64,000 bases of DNA. Source: Haematococcus lacustris (Eukaryota; Chlorophyta; Chlorophyceae; Chlamydomonadales; Haematococcaceae). Below, one piece after another: positions 47,313-57,340 of the stretch. The position numbers were made by a program, and so were the translations under genes. Positions within the stretch are counted from its first letter, which is position 1. Each line of letters opens with the position of its first letter. The DNA lies in assembly GCA_030144725.1 (NCBI GenBank), contig JASKMD010000029.1, forward strand, positions 14,542,280-14,606,279, written 5' to 3'. The notes beneath the pieces are model-generated. The model was given only the letters and a program-made list of their open reading frames with translations. It had not been told where the DNA came from and ran no database searches.

Positions 47313-48070
47313 TGCTTGCTCCATGCGGTCCCTTGATCATTCCTTAGGGGGAGGGAGAGGGGGAGTGGGGGGTCTGGCACGTGGTGGTGGGCAGTGTGGT
47401 AGGGAGGAGGGATGTGGGAAGAGGGAGGAGGGAAGAGCGAGGAGGGAGGAGGGAAGAGCGAGGAGGGAGGAGGGTACGCTTTTGCTCTTGTCCTGGCTTG
47501 CCCTGGCTGCCGCTACTTGTTGCCGCTGTGGTTGCTGCTTCTGGCTGATGGAAGGTGCCACTGCGCCTTGGCACTGAACCTGCTCAAGCACATGGCACAT
47601 GACACATGCCACGATCCAACCCCGCGGTCGCACCTCAGAGTCGCATCTATGCATCGCACCTTTGCAAGCTACCTTTATGCCGTTCGCCCTCAACTCTGTG
47701 CTTGATCACAAATACCCTATTCCTTTCGCTGATCGCTAATGGCTGCGAAACCGAGCTGCATGCTGGCCTCTTGGCTGACGACTGATGGCTGCGAAGGCTA
47801 GCTGGCCCGCATTTCGTGGCCGGCTGCGAGGCTGCGCATTTTGGCGCTGTCGATGTCGTTGCTGCTGAGTTTGGGATGGACGTGTCGCGTGTTGCGTGTT
47901 GCTGCATTACTGCGGGCTTTGCGAGGTCGACATGGTTTCCTCTCATGGCGCCTCGCGACCTCATGGCACACCAACTGCATGCTTGGTGGCAGCTAGCGCA
48001 GATCCCAATACCCAGCCCGTCAGTTTTCGCGCTCATGCATGCAAGTCACATGCACAATTGATAATTGACT
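47313..48070. other. D1 interior, no gene seen
   Basis: A GGGAGGAGGGAAGAGCGAGG tandem at about 47420-47480, then mixed sequence. No recognised gene. Confidence 0.45.
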
Positions 48071-48690
48071 CTGCAGTGCGAGACCCTGCGCAAGGTCAGC
48101 GAAACCCTGCACGAGGTCAGGGTTGACTTGGAAAAATCAAAGTAGTGAAATCATAGTAGTTGCGAGACCCTGCACAAGGTCAGCGAAACCCTGCACTAGG
48201 TTTACGAAACCTTGCACAAGGTCAGGGTTGACTTAGGTGAAATCGAGGCTTTAAGCGAGACCCTGCACAAGGTCAGCGAAACCCTGCACTAGGTTTACGA
48301 AACCTTGCACAAGGTCAGGGTTGACCTAGATGAAATCGATGCTTTGAGCGAGACCCTGCACAAGGTCGGCGAAACCCTGCACAAGGTTAGCGAAACCTTG
48401 CACAAGGTCAGGGTTGACTTAGGTGAAATCGATGCTTTGAGCGAGACCCTGCACAAGGTCGGCGAAACCCTGCACAAGGTTAGCGAAACCTTGCACAAGG
48501 TTAGGGTTGACTTAGGTGAAATCGATGCTTTGAGCGAGACCCTGCACAAGGTCGGCGAAACCCTGCACTAGGTCTTAGAACCCTGCACAAGGTTAGCAAA
48601 ACCCTGCACAAGGTCAACTGAAACCCTGCACAAGGTTTCAAAGGCTATTTGTGCCTCAAAGTACGATTAAACCGTGTGCAGGGTTTCAGT
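48071..48690 (-). repeat. right subterminal motif array of D1
   Basis: About 20 copies of GAAACCCTGCAC or GAGACCCTGCAC, the complement of the left-end motif. Part is arranged in ~93 bp higher-order units marked by AGGTGAAATCGATGCTTTGA. The array gives a repetitive open frame (ETLHKVSETLHK) that is unlikely to be a gene. Confidence 0.9.
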
Positions 48691-49002
48691 AAACTGGCCT
48701 CCATTCCTTACTGGCTTTGACTTTGCACATGCTACCTACTAGGTTGTCCTTCTATTCTGATGCCTGACAACTCCTCATACTCAGAAATTTTTAAAAGTCA
48801 CTTCAGTCAGTTAGCACCATCTCCCTTAGCCAAATTCGGGGTGAGGGCCCAGCCGCTGGTCCAGCAGCTCCGCAATGACCAAGAATTTCACTTTGGCCCA
48901 AGGGAGTCTTCTCCTCCACTAGGTCACAGCAGCCTACATGCCAAGTCTGAGACCTCAACTCGCAAGTTTGCCGAGCCAGCCAGCCCTTATTTGCCAGGAG
49001 TG

Positions 49003-49194
49003 TGACGAAGTGTGATACAGGCAGGTTAAATGGTGGGCTGTATTGCCTGCCCACCATTCGGGTTCGATCCCCGGGGGCCGTTCTATGTCCTGGCCTGGTT
49101 ACGCTGAGACAGTCTGACACCTGTAACAACTTCTAGCGTTGCATGGCGCTCACACGTTGAAAAGATTTAAGGCGCGCTCTTCCTGAACGCTACA
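49003..49194 (+). repeat. 3' LTR of gypsy B, right segment
   Basis: Resumes at TGACGAAGTG and ends CGCTACA; matches the 5' LTR with two changes. It includes the tRNA-like B-box. Confidence 0.93.
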
Positions 49195-49467
49195 CCAGCC
49201 ACCTGCCCCAAGGGGGGGCCTGGGGTCGTGGCACTGGGCCAGGTGCTGCAGGGAGGGGCTGGGCGGGTGGGGCCTGGGCTGGGGGAGGGGGGGGGCGTTG
49301 GGCAGGGGCAGGGGGGGGGTCCTGGGCAGGGGGGCCCTGGGCTGGGGGAGGGGGGGGGTCCTGGGCAGGGGCAGGGGGAGGTGGGGCCTGGGCGGGGGGG
49401 GCCTGGGCTGGGGGCTGGGGAGAAGGGTTGGGCGGCACCTGATGGCCACTACCACTGGCGCCTGCAG
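49195..49467 (-). pseudogene. Fanzor 3, linker before RuvC-III (split by gypsy B)
   Basis: The minus strand from a TCTGCAG acceptor at about 49468 reads a Pro/Ala/Gln-rich linker (PPAQAPPAQ) ending PPWGRW at the gypsy target site. It continues in frame into LDRDTNGC at 36376 if the element and one CCAGC are removed. Fanzor 2 has a comparable Pro-rich linker and GGW before its LDRD. Upstream RuvC-I/II exons of this copy were not found. Confidence 0.75.
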
Positions 49468-49640
49468 ACATGGGAAGGCACAACACATGCATTTGATGCA
49501 CAGAGTCGCATTGTCGCGTGGCGCACACTGCGTCGCGTCGTCAGTTAGCTTCGGGGGGGCCTTGCCTGTCGTTGAGCTGTGTGGCTTACCGGCTGCACTC
49601 TGCGCGGGGAAGACGGGGCGCTTGCGTTTCCTCTTCGGGG

Positions 49641-49937
49641 TCATATCAGGGATTCAGTAACATTATCCAAGCCTAGTGGCCGTGTTGGGATGTGTATCAG
49701 GTCGCCACCTAACCGGAATGCCGGCACACGGAGTGGGGCGGAAGTGAGGTCCATTATATTACATTTATATGACATGGTGATGTCCCCACAGTGGCCGAGT
49801 TCTCCAGTGATGGGCTGTGTGGAGTACAGGCTGTAGGTGGTGGTGGTGCTGGCAGTGACAACTTTACACCTGAAGTGCGGCCAGACCCGGCATGCATTCA
49901 GCTCCCTTGAAACCGCCATGGATTTGGAAACACGCAC
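49641..49937 (-). CDS. orphan reading frame, unknown
   Basis: About 98 codons with mixed, non-repetitive composition (CRVWPHFRCKVVTAS, YSLYSTQPITGELGH, SAPLRVPAFRLGGDLIH). It sits in a local drop of GC between repetitive tracts. A second minus-strand frame beginning MTPKRKRKRPVFPA (49644) follows it almost directly. No family recognised, and no start or splice context is decisive. GAAGTGCGGCCAGACCC at 49873-49889 recurs at about 35911. Confidence 0.35.
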   Translation of the reverse strand: MRVSKSMAVSRELNACRVWPHFRCKVVTASTTTTYSLYSTQPITGELGHCGDITMSYKCNIMDLTSAPLRVPAFRLGGDLIHIPTRPLGLDNVTESLI

Positions 49938-50141
49938 ACTCGACTACAAAGACTTCAACTAGGCTATTGTGCCAAGCACCCTACCGGTGTAAGTCAACCT
50001 CATGATCTAGGAGGGTGGGGGCATACCGGCAAAGCTCGTATGTCCCTGGCTTCAACCTGGGCTGAGCGGATGCCAATACGCGAATGCTAGACTCCCTGAC
50101 CTGTCAAGCGTCGTGGCCTCAGCGTCAGTCATGTGCTGCAC

Positions 50142-50191
50142 CAGAGCACTTGTGTATTTTCACACAACCGTGTATTTTTCACGGGAAACCC
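50142..50191 (+). repeat. Fanzor left-end sequence, identical to 30897-30946
   Basis: A 50 bp perfect inverted match to the left end of the ORF-less mini-element, 45 bp upstream of the Fanzor 4 ATG. Homology starts abruptly at CAGAGCACTTGTG, which is probably the left terminus of the element. CAGAGCACTTGT and the complemented right end AGCCCTCTTGT look like imperfect inverted repeats. Confidence 0.7.
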
Positions 50192-50236
50192 AAGTTGCTT
50201 GAATAGGCCACCGCCCGTCGCACTGCGCATCGCGTG

Positions 50237-53200
50237 ATGGCTAAGAAGAAGCACGAGAAGGGACCCGGGACAAGAAACAGAAAGGTGCGTGACCCTAGCC
50301 GACTGTGGGCTACTGTGGGCTACGCGCTGTGTGATAACCCGTCGCTCCTGTCGGTTCCATCGCAGCGTCTCGTTCCCCTCAAGGTAATCAACGACAGGAG
50401 CGTCGGGATGGCTGGACCACGCGCAGACGTCAGGTGACGGCCACGCCTTATGTGTCCCCGCACTGTTTGTGTCCCCGCACTGTTTGTGCCCCGCCTGTCA
50501 AAGTGGCCTATCAAAATGTTGCACTTGTGCTTGGCTGCAGGTTATCAAGGTCCCCGAGGGCGCAGTGCTGCGCGGCTGCAAGAAGACGAGGCGCAAGCTG
50601 CGGGAGCACCTCCGGCTGCGGGCTGAAATCCACTCCCAGCTCCGCTTCATCGCTTCATTGTTTGTCTTGCGCATTTTTCTGACGTGCCTGGTGGGCTACC
50701 CTACGCCGGGCTTCCCCAGCGCCCCTCAGCCTCCAGCAGTGCAACCCCCCCAACCCCCTGATGCTCCCCCCCTACCCCCACTCCCCCCACGGGCCCCTGC
50801 CCAGCCTCCCCCTGCCCAGCCTGCCAGCATGGAGTTTGACACTGACTCTGACTCCGAGTCAGACTGTGACTCTGATCCAGAGCCACAGTCTGACTCGGAG
50901 TCAGAGCCAGAACCTGAGCCAGTCACGCAACCCCCCCCAAGGCGCTGCAGCGCCCGCCTGGCAGCCCTTGCACCCGCAGCACCCACTGGCCCTCCCTTGC
51001 CCCTTGACTGCGAGGACCCCGCTGATGCTCAGGCAGCTCAAGGACTTCTGCAAGTTCTTCGCCAACCCCAACTTCAAGACATGCTACAACCAGCTGCAGC
51101 GGCGCCTTGTACGCAAAGGGCAGCGCCGTCACCCCATGCTCATGCCTGTCATTGAGGACCCCAGCAAGCAGGCGCTTCTGGCCAAGCTGCAGGAGCTGGG
51201 TACCATCAACCTGAGCGGGTGACGCCAACACCATCGACGCGCACTCCATGCAGCTGGCGGTGGCCATGCAGCAGCATTACCTCCAACCCAGGCAAGTGAT
51301 GGTGGTGACTTGACCCTGGACTTTGGACCTGGACGTGGACCTGGACCTAGACCTGACCTGACCTAGACCTGACCTTACTGACCTGACCTGACCTGACCTA
51401 GACCTGACCTGACCTAGACCTGACCTGACCTGACCTGACCTGACCTGACCTGACCTGACCTGACCTGACCTGACCTGACCTGACCTGACCTGACCTGACC
51501 TGACCTGACCTGACCTGACCTGACCTGACCTGACCTGACCTGACCTGACCTGACCTGACCTGACCTGACCTGACCTGACCTGACCTGACCTGACCTGACC
51601 TGACCTGACCTGACCTGACCTGACCTGACCTGACCTGACCTGACCTGACCTGACCTGACCTGACCTGACCTGACCTGACCTGACCTGACCTGACCTGACC
51701 TGACCTGACCTGACCTGACCTGACCTGACCTGACCTGACCTGACCTGACCTGACCTGACCTGACCTGACCTGACCTGACCTGACCTGACCTGACCTGACC
51801 TGACCTGACCTGACCTGACCTGACCTGACCTGACCTGACCTGACCTGACCTGACCTGACCTGACCTGACCTGACCTGACCTGACCTGACCTGACCTGACC
51901 TGACCTGACCTGACCTGACCTGACCTGACCTGACCTGACCTGACCTGACCTGACCTGACCTGACCTGACCTGACCTGACCTGACCTGACCTGACCTGACC
52001 TGACCTGACCTGACCTGACCTGACCTGACCTGACCTGACCTGACCTGACCTGACCTGACCTGACCTGACCTGACCTGACCTGACCTGACCTGACCTGACC
52101 TGACCTGACCTGACCTGACCTGACCTGACCTGACCTGACCTGACCTGACCTGACCTGACCTGACCTGACCTGACCTGACCTGACCTGACCTGACCTGACC
52201 TGACCTGACCTGACCTGACCTGACCTGACCTGACCTGACCTGACCTGACCTGACCTGACCTGACCTGACCTGACCTGACCTGACCTGACCTGACCTGACC
52301 TGACCTGACCTGACCTGACCTGACCTGACCTGACCTGACCGGACCGGACCGGACCGGACCTGGACCGGACCTGACCTGGACCTGACCTGACCTGTACCTG
52401 ACCTGTACCTGACCTGACCTGCAGAGCGCTTTCTCAAGCTGTACGCCAAGGCAGCCAGGGCCCGGCTGAGGCTGGAGCGGGGAGGAGGCGCAGCTGTTCA
52501 TCAGGATGGCGTGCGGGTATGGCATCAACGCCAAGAGCTCGGAGCTGAAGGCCGCCACCCTGGACAAGGGGCATGTGGCGGACCTGAGTAGAGGAGGCCA
52601 ACACGCACCGCCGCCTACTGGGCATGAAGAAGCAAGGCTCCCTGCAGGACACCCTGCCCCTGCCCTGCCGCATGCGCCATGCAGTGCATGTGTGCCGGTG
52701 GCTAGAGCGGTGGCAGCAGCCCCACACCCCCCCTGTGCCAGGGCAACCAAAGCGCGGCAAGAGGCGTGGGGTTGGTCCCCGGACCCTGACCTTCCCACCC
52801 CCCTTCACCCTCACCCCCATGGCCAGGGTGGGGGTGCACTTCATCAAGGTGGACAGCAGGGTGCTGCATGGGGTGTGCAAGCGCTTGGGCCTGACCAAGG
52901 AAACCCGGGCAGCATTCACCTCAGAGCCAGCACTGAGCCATCACTGGGCCAGGTGGTTCAACACCAACAAGCTTCGCAACAAGGAGTTTGCTTTTGAGAG
53001 GTTGGTGGACACTGATGGTGTCAGCGTGTGCGTGCACTACACGCGCCCCCTTCCCCCTCCTCCAGCCCCACCTCCAGCTGCCAGCAGCAGCAGCACCAGC
53101 AGCCGCCCAAGTGCAGCAGCAGCAGCGGCTCATGCAGTGGGGCTCCCCCACATAGGCAGGGGCATAGCTGAGACGCGTGAGTTTGTGTATGACCCAGACA

Positions 53201-53422
53201 CACAGATTGGGGTGGGCATCGACCCCGGCGTCACCCAGGCAGTCAGCGCAGCCTCTGGGGTGTGGGATCCGCAGTCAGGCCAGCTGATGGCAGACCAGCT
53301 GCGCCGGTGGAAGCTGACCAAGGGCCAGGTGAAGCATGCCAGCGGCCTGAACAATGCCCGCCGTGACACAGAGCGGTGGCTAGCACCGATCAAGCCCCAC
53401 CTCCAGCACCTGGCAGCAGCAA
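50237..53422 (+). pseudogene. Fanzor 4, N-terminal half to RuvC-I (frameshifted)
   Basis: Exon 1 is probably 50237-50284 (MAKKKHEKGPGTRNRK, donor GTGCGT). Exon 2 from 50541 holds VIKVPEGAVLRGCKKTRRK, then a Pro-rich and acidic (DSDSESDCDSDPE) segment, then LKDFCKFFANPNF and SMQLAVAMQQHY. A ~1.1 kb (TGACC)n-filled stretch, intron-like with a CTGCAG acceptor, precedes RFLKLYAKAAR and FIRMACGYGINAK. FTLTPMARVGVHFIKVDSRVL, the classic Fanzor pre-RuvC segment, then RLVDTDGVSV and VGIDPGVTQAVSAA (RuvC-I Asp) follow. Several frame changes (about 51213, 52480, 52590) make it a pseudogene. It is cut at 53422 by a CACTA-like end. Confidence 0.82.
51352..52436 (+). repeat. (TGACC)n array inside Fanzor 4
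   Basis: About 1.08 kb of TGACC pentanucleotides, essentially perfect from 51416 to 52340 (about 185 units), with GGACC/TAGACC variants at both margins. Because 5 is not a multiple of 3 and no unit frame contains a stop, long Arg-Ser-Gly-Gln-Val frames appear on the minus strand; they are artefacts. Confidence 0.98.
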
Positions 53423-53847
53423 CACTCCTGGCAATTAAGGGCTGGCTGGCTCGGCAAACTTGCGAGTTGAGGTCTAAGACTTGGCATGTAGGCTGCTGGG
53501 ACCTAGTGGAGGAGAAGACTCCCTTGGGCCGAAGTGAAATTCTTGGTCATTGTGGTGCTGCTGGACCATCAGCTGGGCCCTCACCCCGCATTTGGCTAAG
53601 GGAGATGGTGCTAACTGACTGAAGTGACTTTTAAAAATTTCTGAGTATAAGGAGTTGTCAGGCATCAGAATAGAAGCACAACCTAGTAGGTAGCAATGGC
53701 AAAGTCAATGCCAGTAAGAAATGGGGGCCAGTTTACTGAAACCCTGCACACGGTTTATTCTCCCTTTGCGGCACAATTAGCCTTTGAAACCTTGTGCAGG
53801 GTTTCACTTGACGCTGTGCAGGGTTTTGAAACCTTGTGCAGGGTTTT
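53423..53847 (-). mobile_element. CACTA-like terminal fragment D2
   Basis: Begins CACTCCTGGCAATTAAGGG and matches the right end of D1 (complement of 48580-49002) over about 420 bp with roughly 90% identity. It includes three or four GTGCAGGGTTT subterminal motifs. The opposite terminus was not found, so the element is truncated or rearranged. It interrupts Fanzor 4. Confidence 0.85.
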
Positions 53848-53865
53848 GCCACTGACTACGGCGTC

Positions 53866-55491
53866 AGGCCCCCCATCCCCATCACGCTTTTGCTGGCGCT
53901 TTTGCTTGCGGGGGGCAGCTGGTTGGCTAGGTGGCACCGGTGGGGGCTGAAAAGGAGGCTGCACTTGTAAGCCAGCCTGTCGCCTTGTCATCACCATGGC
54001 ATACACACCTGACACACAGAGCTGGGCACCCATGGTGAGTAGGATGGGTTGGCCGTCATCATCGTCATCGTGATGTATCAGACCAGGATTGCGACTCAAA
54101 GGATCTGCCACATTGCCCTTGCCTGGTTTGTACTCAATGTGATGGTCAAAGCGCGCCAGGAATTCCATCCACCGGGCTTGCCGCCTTGAATGATTGGTTT
54201 GAGTTTTCAGGTAGATCAGAGGGTTGTGGTCGGTCACAATAGTCACATGCACCGCTCCATCGAGGTAGCAGCGCCATTCTTGCATTGCTCTTATGATACC
54301 TAACAATTCTTGCTCCCCTGTGGTGTACTTGACTTGAGCAGGAGTGAACTTGTGGCTCGTGTACGCAACCACTCTGCCGTTTTGCATCAGGACACCTCCC
54401 GTGCCCGCAAGTGAGGCATCAGACCACACCTCAAAAGGTTGTAACGGGTCTGGGAGAGCCAAGACAGGTGCTGCACACAGAGCTTTTTTGAGAGCGTTGA
54501 AAGCATTTACAGCAGGCTCACTGAGCTGTCTCCAATTTGTATCAGCCGCCACAGCTTCACCAGTAAGGTGTGTCAGCGGTGCAGCAATGGTGCTGTAGCC
54601 TGCAATGAAACGCCGGAAGAAGTTTGCGAGGCCAAGGAATGCCTGCAATTCTTTAAGACACGTGGGCATAGGCCAGTCCTGAATGACTTGCACTTTGGCA
54701 GGATCTACGGCAATGCCATGCCTTCCCACGATGTGACCCAAGAACTTCAGCTCAGGTTTGTTAAACTCACACTTACTAAGCTTAGCATACAGGTTGTTAT
54801 CTTTCATGATTTGCAACACCTCTCGAAGATGCTGTACATGCTCCGCCGGCGAACGACTCATGACCAGGATGTCGTCAAGATACACGAGCACCGTGCCCGC
54901 CAGCAGCTGCTTCTCAAAGATACGGTTCATCACACGTTGGAATGTGGCTGGGGCATTTGTTAGCCCAAAACACAACACCTTGTACTGAAATTGCCCTCCA
55001 GGTGTGACGAAAGCAGTTTTGGGCACGTCCTCAGGAGTGATGCGTATTTGGTGATAACCACTTTAGAGGTCTAACGAGCTGAACACCGTCTTCCCTTGGA
55101 CTCTGTCAAATAGGTCGTCAATTCTTGGCAGGGGGTACCTATCCCTCACAGTCAGTTTGTTTAGGGCGCGGAAATCAATGCACATCCTGAGAGTGCCATC
55201 ACGCTTCTGCACAAACAAGACTGGGGCACCATACGGACTGCTGCTAGGCTCAATGAGCTTCTTTGCCAACAGCTCCGCTACCTGCTTCCTCATCTCATCC
55301 ATTTCTTTTAGACTGTAGCGCCGAGCACGTTGGTAAGGAGGTGCATGTCCAGGTTCTAAGCGAATGGTGTGGCCTACCCCTCGGTCAGGCGGTAGTCCAG
55401 CTGGCATGTCCTGGAACACTGTTGGGAATTCCTCATGCACCATGCTGTCGATAACTGAGGCCGGCACAAGCCCAGGCCTCTCACACCCTTC
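53866..55491 (-). pseudogene. gypsy C reverse transcriptase and RNase H
   Basis: The RT starts near [18 protein letters not shown] with MCIDFRALN and [15 protein letters not shown] at 55063-55065 replaces the Gln of SLDLQ. The same frame continues with GYHQIRI, KVLCFGLTNAPATF, YLDDILVM, FLGHIV and RNase H (VWSDASLAGTGGVLM, TTGEQELLGI, TDHNPLIYL), and ends in a Pro/Gln/Lys-rich linker. With one nonsense mutation, the RT is otherwise open. Confidence 0.9.
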
Positions 55492-56160
55492 TTAGTTGTT
55501 GACGAGAACGGATGCAAGGCTGCCGTTGTACCAGCCTTCATCATCATTTGCAGCCGATGGTTGGACTAGGGCAAGCACGCTGCAGCAACCTTTTCTCAGG
55601 GCCCTTGCAGCTTGTTTTGCGCTCAGCACTTTCACTGCTTCACCACTGTCCGCTACAGCGGCGAGAACAGCTGCGCCCGGCCTGAACTTGTGGTGCTGGG
55701 AGTGCAGCTTGTGCAACTTGTTGCCGACTTTGATGTGGCATATGTTTGAGCCAACGTCCAGCACAGCGCCATGTGACTTCTGCCAGTCAGCACCGAGTAT
55801 TAGGTCAATACCCATCTCTGGTAAGATTTTGGCTGCCACAGGCGTAACACTCCTCTCAATTGACACAGTTGCATGGACTTGCTGGGTGATAGGCATGGAT
55901 GCATTGTTTGCAGCCACCACCGAGATCCTTCGTTCCAAAAGAGTCACGCTCATATGCTTGTTCTTGTAGCCTGGTTGATTTAGCCACTTCTCTGACAAGA
56001 TGGTGTACGTAGCTCCAGTGTCAATGATAGCTACACATTCTCTCCCTCCTAGTCTGGCTGTGAAGACAAACGGAAGAGGCACTTGTTTTGTTATAGAAGA
56101 ACAAACAACTCCTAGGATGCGTGGGGAGTCCAGCTTACATGGTTCATTCACATACACCAT
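55492..56160 (-). pseudogene. gypsy C protease region
   Basis: A retropepsin with the catalytic IIDTGATYTIL at about residue 47 and the flap/late motif GIDLILGADW. A basic SAKQAARALRKG segment, shared with element B (TAKQAARWLRKG), follows. It ends at TAA (55492-55494), which is in frame with the downstream RT; in element B the same stretch is open, so the stop is probably a mutation. Confidence 0.85.
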
Positions 56161-56220
56161 GTTAGCAACACGCTGGTCCCCGCCTGGTAGGTTGCACCCT
56201 ACACCAGTCCAGGCAGATTC

Positions 56221-57067
56221 CTATTCCCATGCGCACTGGCATGGATGGGGTGCACAATGCTCACAGGCAAGTGGCTCATTAGGCTGGTGAAACATTGCCG
56301 GAGCAGCAAATGCTGGCTGCTGAGTGCCACCCTGCCGACCGCCTCCTTGGCCACCGTGGCCTCCTTGCCAACCGCCTTGGCTGCCACCCTGCTGGCCACC
56401 CAGGCCTCCTTGCCATCCCCCCTGACTGCCACCACTCCCGGGGCCTCCCTGGCTGCCACCACTTCCTGGGCCTCCTTGGCTGCCACGGCCCTGGCCTCCC
56501 CGTGCGCCTCCACGGCCATAGCCACCCCTGCCTTGCCTGTCACGCCCATATGGGGTGCGCTCACCCTGGCTTGATTGGTCATATCCCCGGTCCCACTGGT
56601 CATCACCCCGACGGCCTCGCAGCGGGCCGCCACGGCCTCCACCGCCATGAGGAACGAAGCCCTGTGGCACTGGCTGCCACTGCCCACCATCACGCTTGAA
56701 CTGGTGGCCCTCATCAGAGGTCATGAGCCCCTGCACACCACGCCCACGACCACGGGTAGGGAAACTAGAGTGACCTCTATCCACACCCTTGCGTTGGTCC
56801 TGGTGTGACAGAATGGCTACTGGTGCTCCTGACCTGCTGCCACCAGGCTTGGTTGCCTCTTTGCCTATAGCATACGTGATGCACTCATTCAAGTCAGTCC
56901 ATAGGAGTCCGGCAGAAGTGCGGGCACACTGTGCGGCTATGGTAGCCTTCAAGCCCTTCACAAACAAGTCACATAGCACCGCTGCGGGCAGAGCATCTGC
57001 ACGCATGACCTCCAGCTTGAAATCTACGGCATTCTCAAGCACGGAGGTGGAGGAGATGTTATCAGCC
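56221..57067 (-). pseudogene. gypsy C gag, C-terminal part with RGG-rich region
   Basis: ADNISSTSVLENAVDFKLEV and FVKGLKATIAAQCA resemble the end of a capsid domain. Then follow Arg-Gly-Arg repeats and long GGSQGG/GGQGG repeats (nucleic-acid-binding style), and a Cys/His tail CEHCAPHPCQC. The gag start is missing at the 57081 boundary. Confidence 0.75.
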
Positions 57068-57081
57068 ACTGACTACGGCGT

Positions 57082-57340
57082 TATATGCTGATGGCACTTC
57101 CCTTTACACGAAGCTCACGTCATACCCTGACACTGTGGGATTACCATTACACGACGCTCCAAGCCTCAGCGGCGAGGAAACTTAGCCCCTACTTCATGCA
57201 CCAGTCACAATGCAAACACCCTACTGCTGTGCTACAACCAGCTGCTGCAGCTTCCCTCCACACCCACACCCACACAATTGCATGGCAGTCTTGGCATCAC
57301 GCATTTTGCACAGTCGCCCTAATGGCTGTAACACTATCAT
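57082..57340. other. short unassigned segment
   Basis: Lies between the gypsy C boundary and the second Fanzor 4 piece. No ends or coding sequence recognised. Confidence 0.4.

Larger units (their letters stand above)
44950..49002. mobile_element. CACTA-like non-autonomous transposon D1 in the gypsy B 3' LTR
   Basis: A 4053 bp element with imperfect inverted ends, CACTCGTGGAGAATAAGG and the complement of CACTCCTGGCAAATAAGG. It is flanked by a 2 bp duplication TG (44948-44949, 49003-49004). Large subterminal arrays of a 12 bp motif, GTGCAGGGTTTC, lie in opposite orientation at the two ends. Subterminal motif arrays and CACT ends are typical of CACTA/EnSpm elements, where transposase-accessory proteins bind them; the 2 bp rather than 3 bp duplication is unusual. 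The interior holds G-rich repeats and intron-like blocks, with no transposase seen. Confidence 0.85.
36377..49194 (+). mobile_element. Ty3/gypsy chromovirus B, near-complete, with two nested insertions
   Basis: LTRs TGTAGCG...CGCTACA at 36377-36613 and 44903-44949 plus 49003-49194. Flanking 5 bp target duplication CCAGC at 36372-36376 and 49195-49199. The LTRs differ at about 3 of ~237 positions by eye, so insertion is recent. Order: 5' LTR, primer-binding site, gag (split by a DNA transposon), protease, RT, RNase H, internal purine tract, integrase, chromodomain, polypurine tract, 3' LTR (split by a CACTA-like element). pol is uninterrupted. gag appears to lack a full capsid and has a frameshift and two TAGs. 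It inserted in the RuvC-III motif of Fanzor 3. Confidence 0.95.
53848..57081 (-). mobile_element. gypsy C fragment (gag, protease, RT, RNase H)
   Basis: A third Ty3/gypsy lineage on the minus strand, closer to A than to B (VADPLSRNP, IVTDHNPLIYL). No LTRs and no integrase are present. It is bounded by the 17 bp direct repeat GCCACTGACTACGGCGT at 53848-53864 and 57065-57081. Such ends could be a target duplication of a retroposed transcript fragment, or a recombination scar. Confidence 0.9.

Noticed and set aside
48295..48571. Repetitive ETLHKV protein
   Set aside because: The frame is produced by the subterminal motif array of element D1, whose mirror copy at the other end is non-coding.
51277..52798. 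Long minus-strand frames of repeated Arg-Ser-Gly-Gln-Val (390 and 466 codons)
   Set aside because: They are readings of the (TGACC)n array in which no phase contains a stop; no unique protein sequence of note.
56199..56714. Alternative Ala/Val-rich frames over the gypsy C gag
   Set aside because: Shadow frames of the GGSQGG repeat region; the gag reading has the RGG and Cys/His features.
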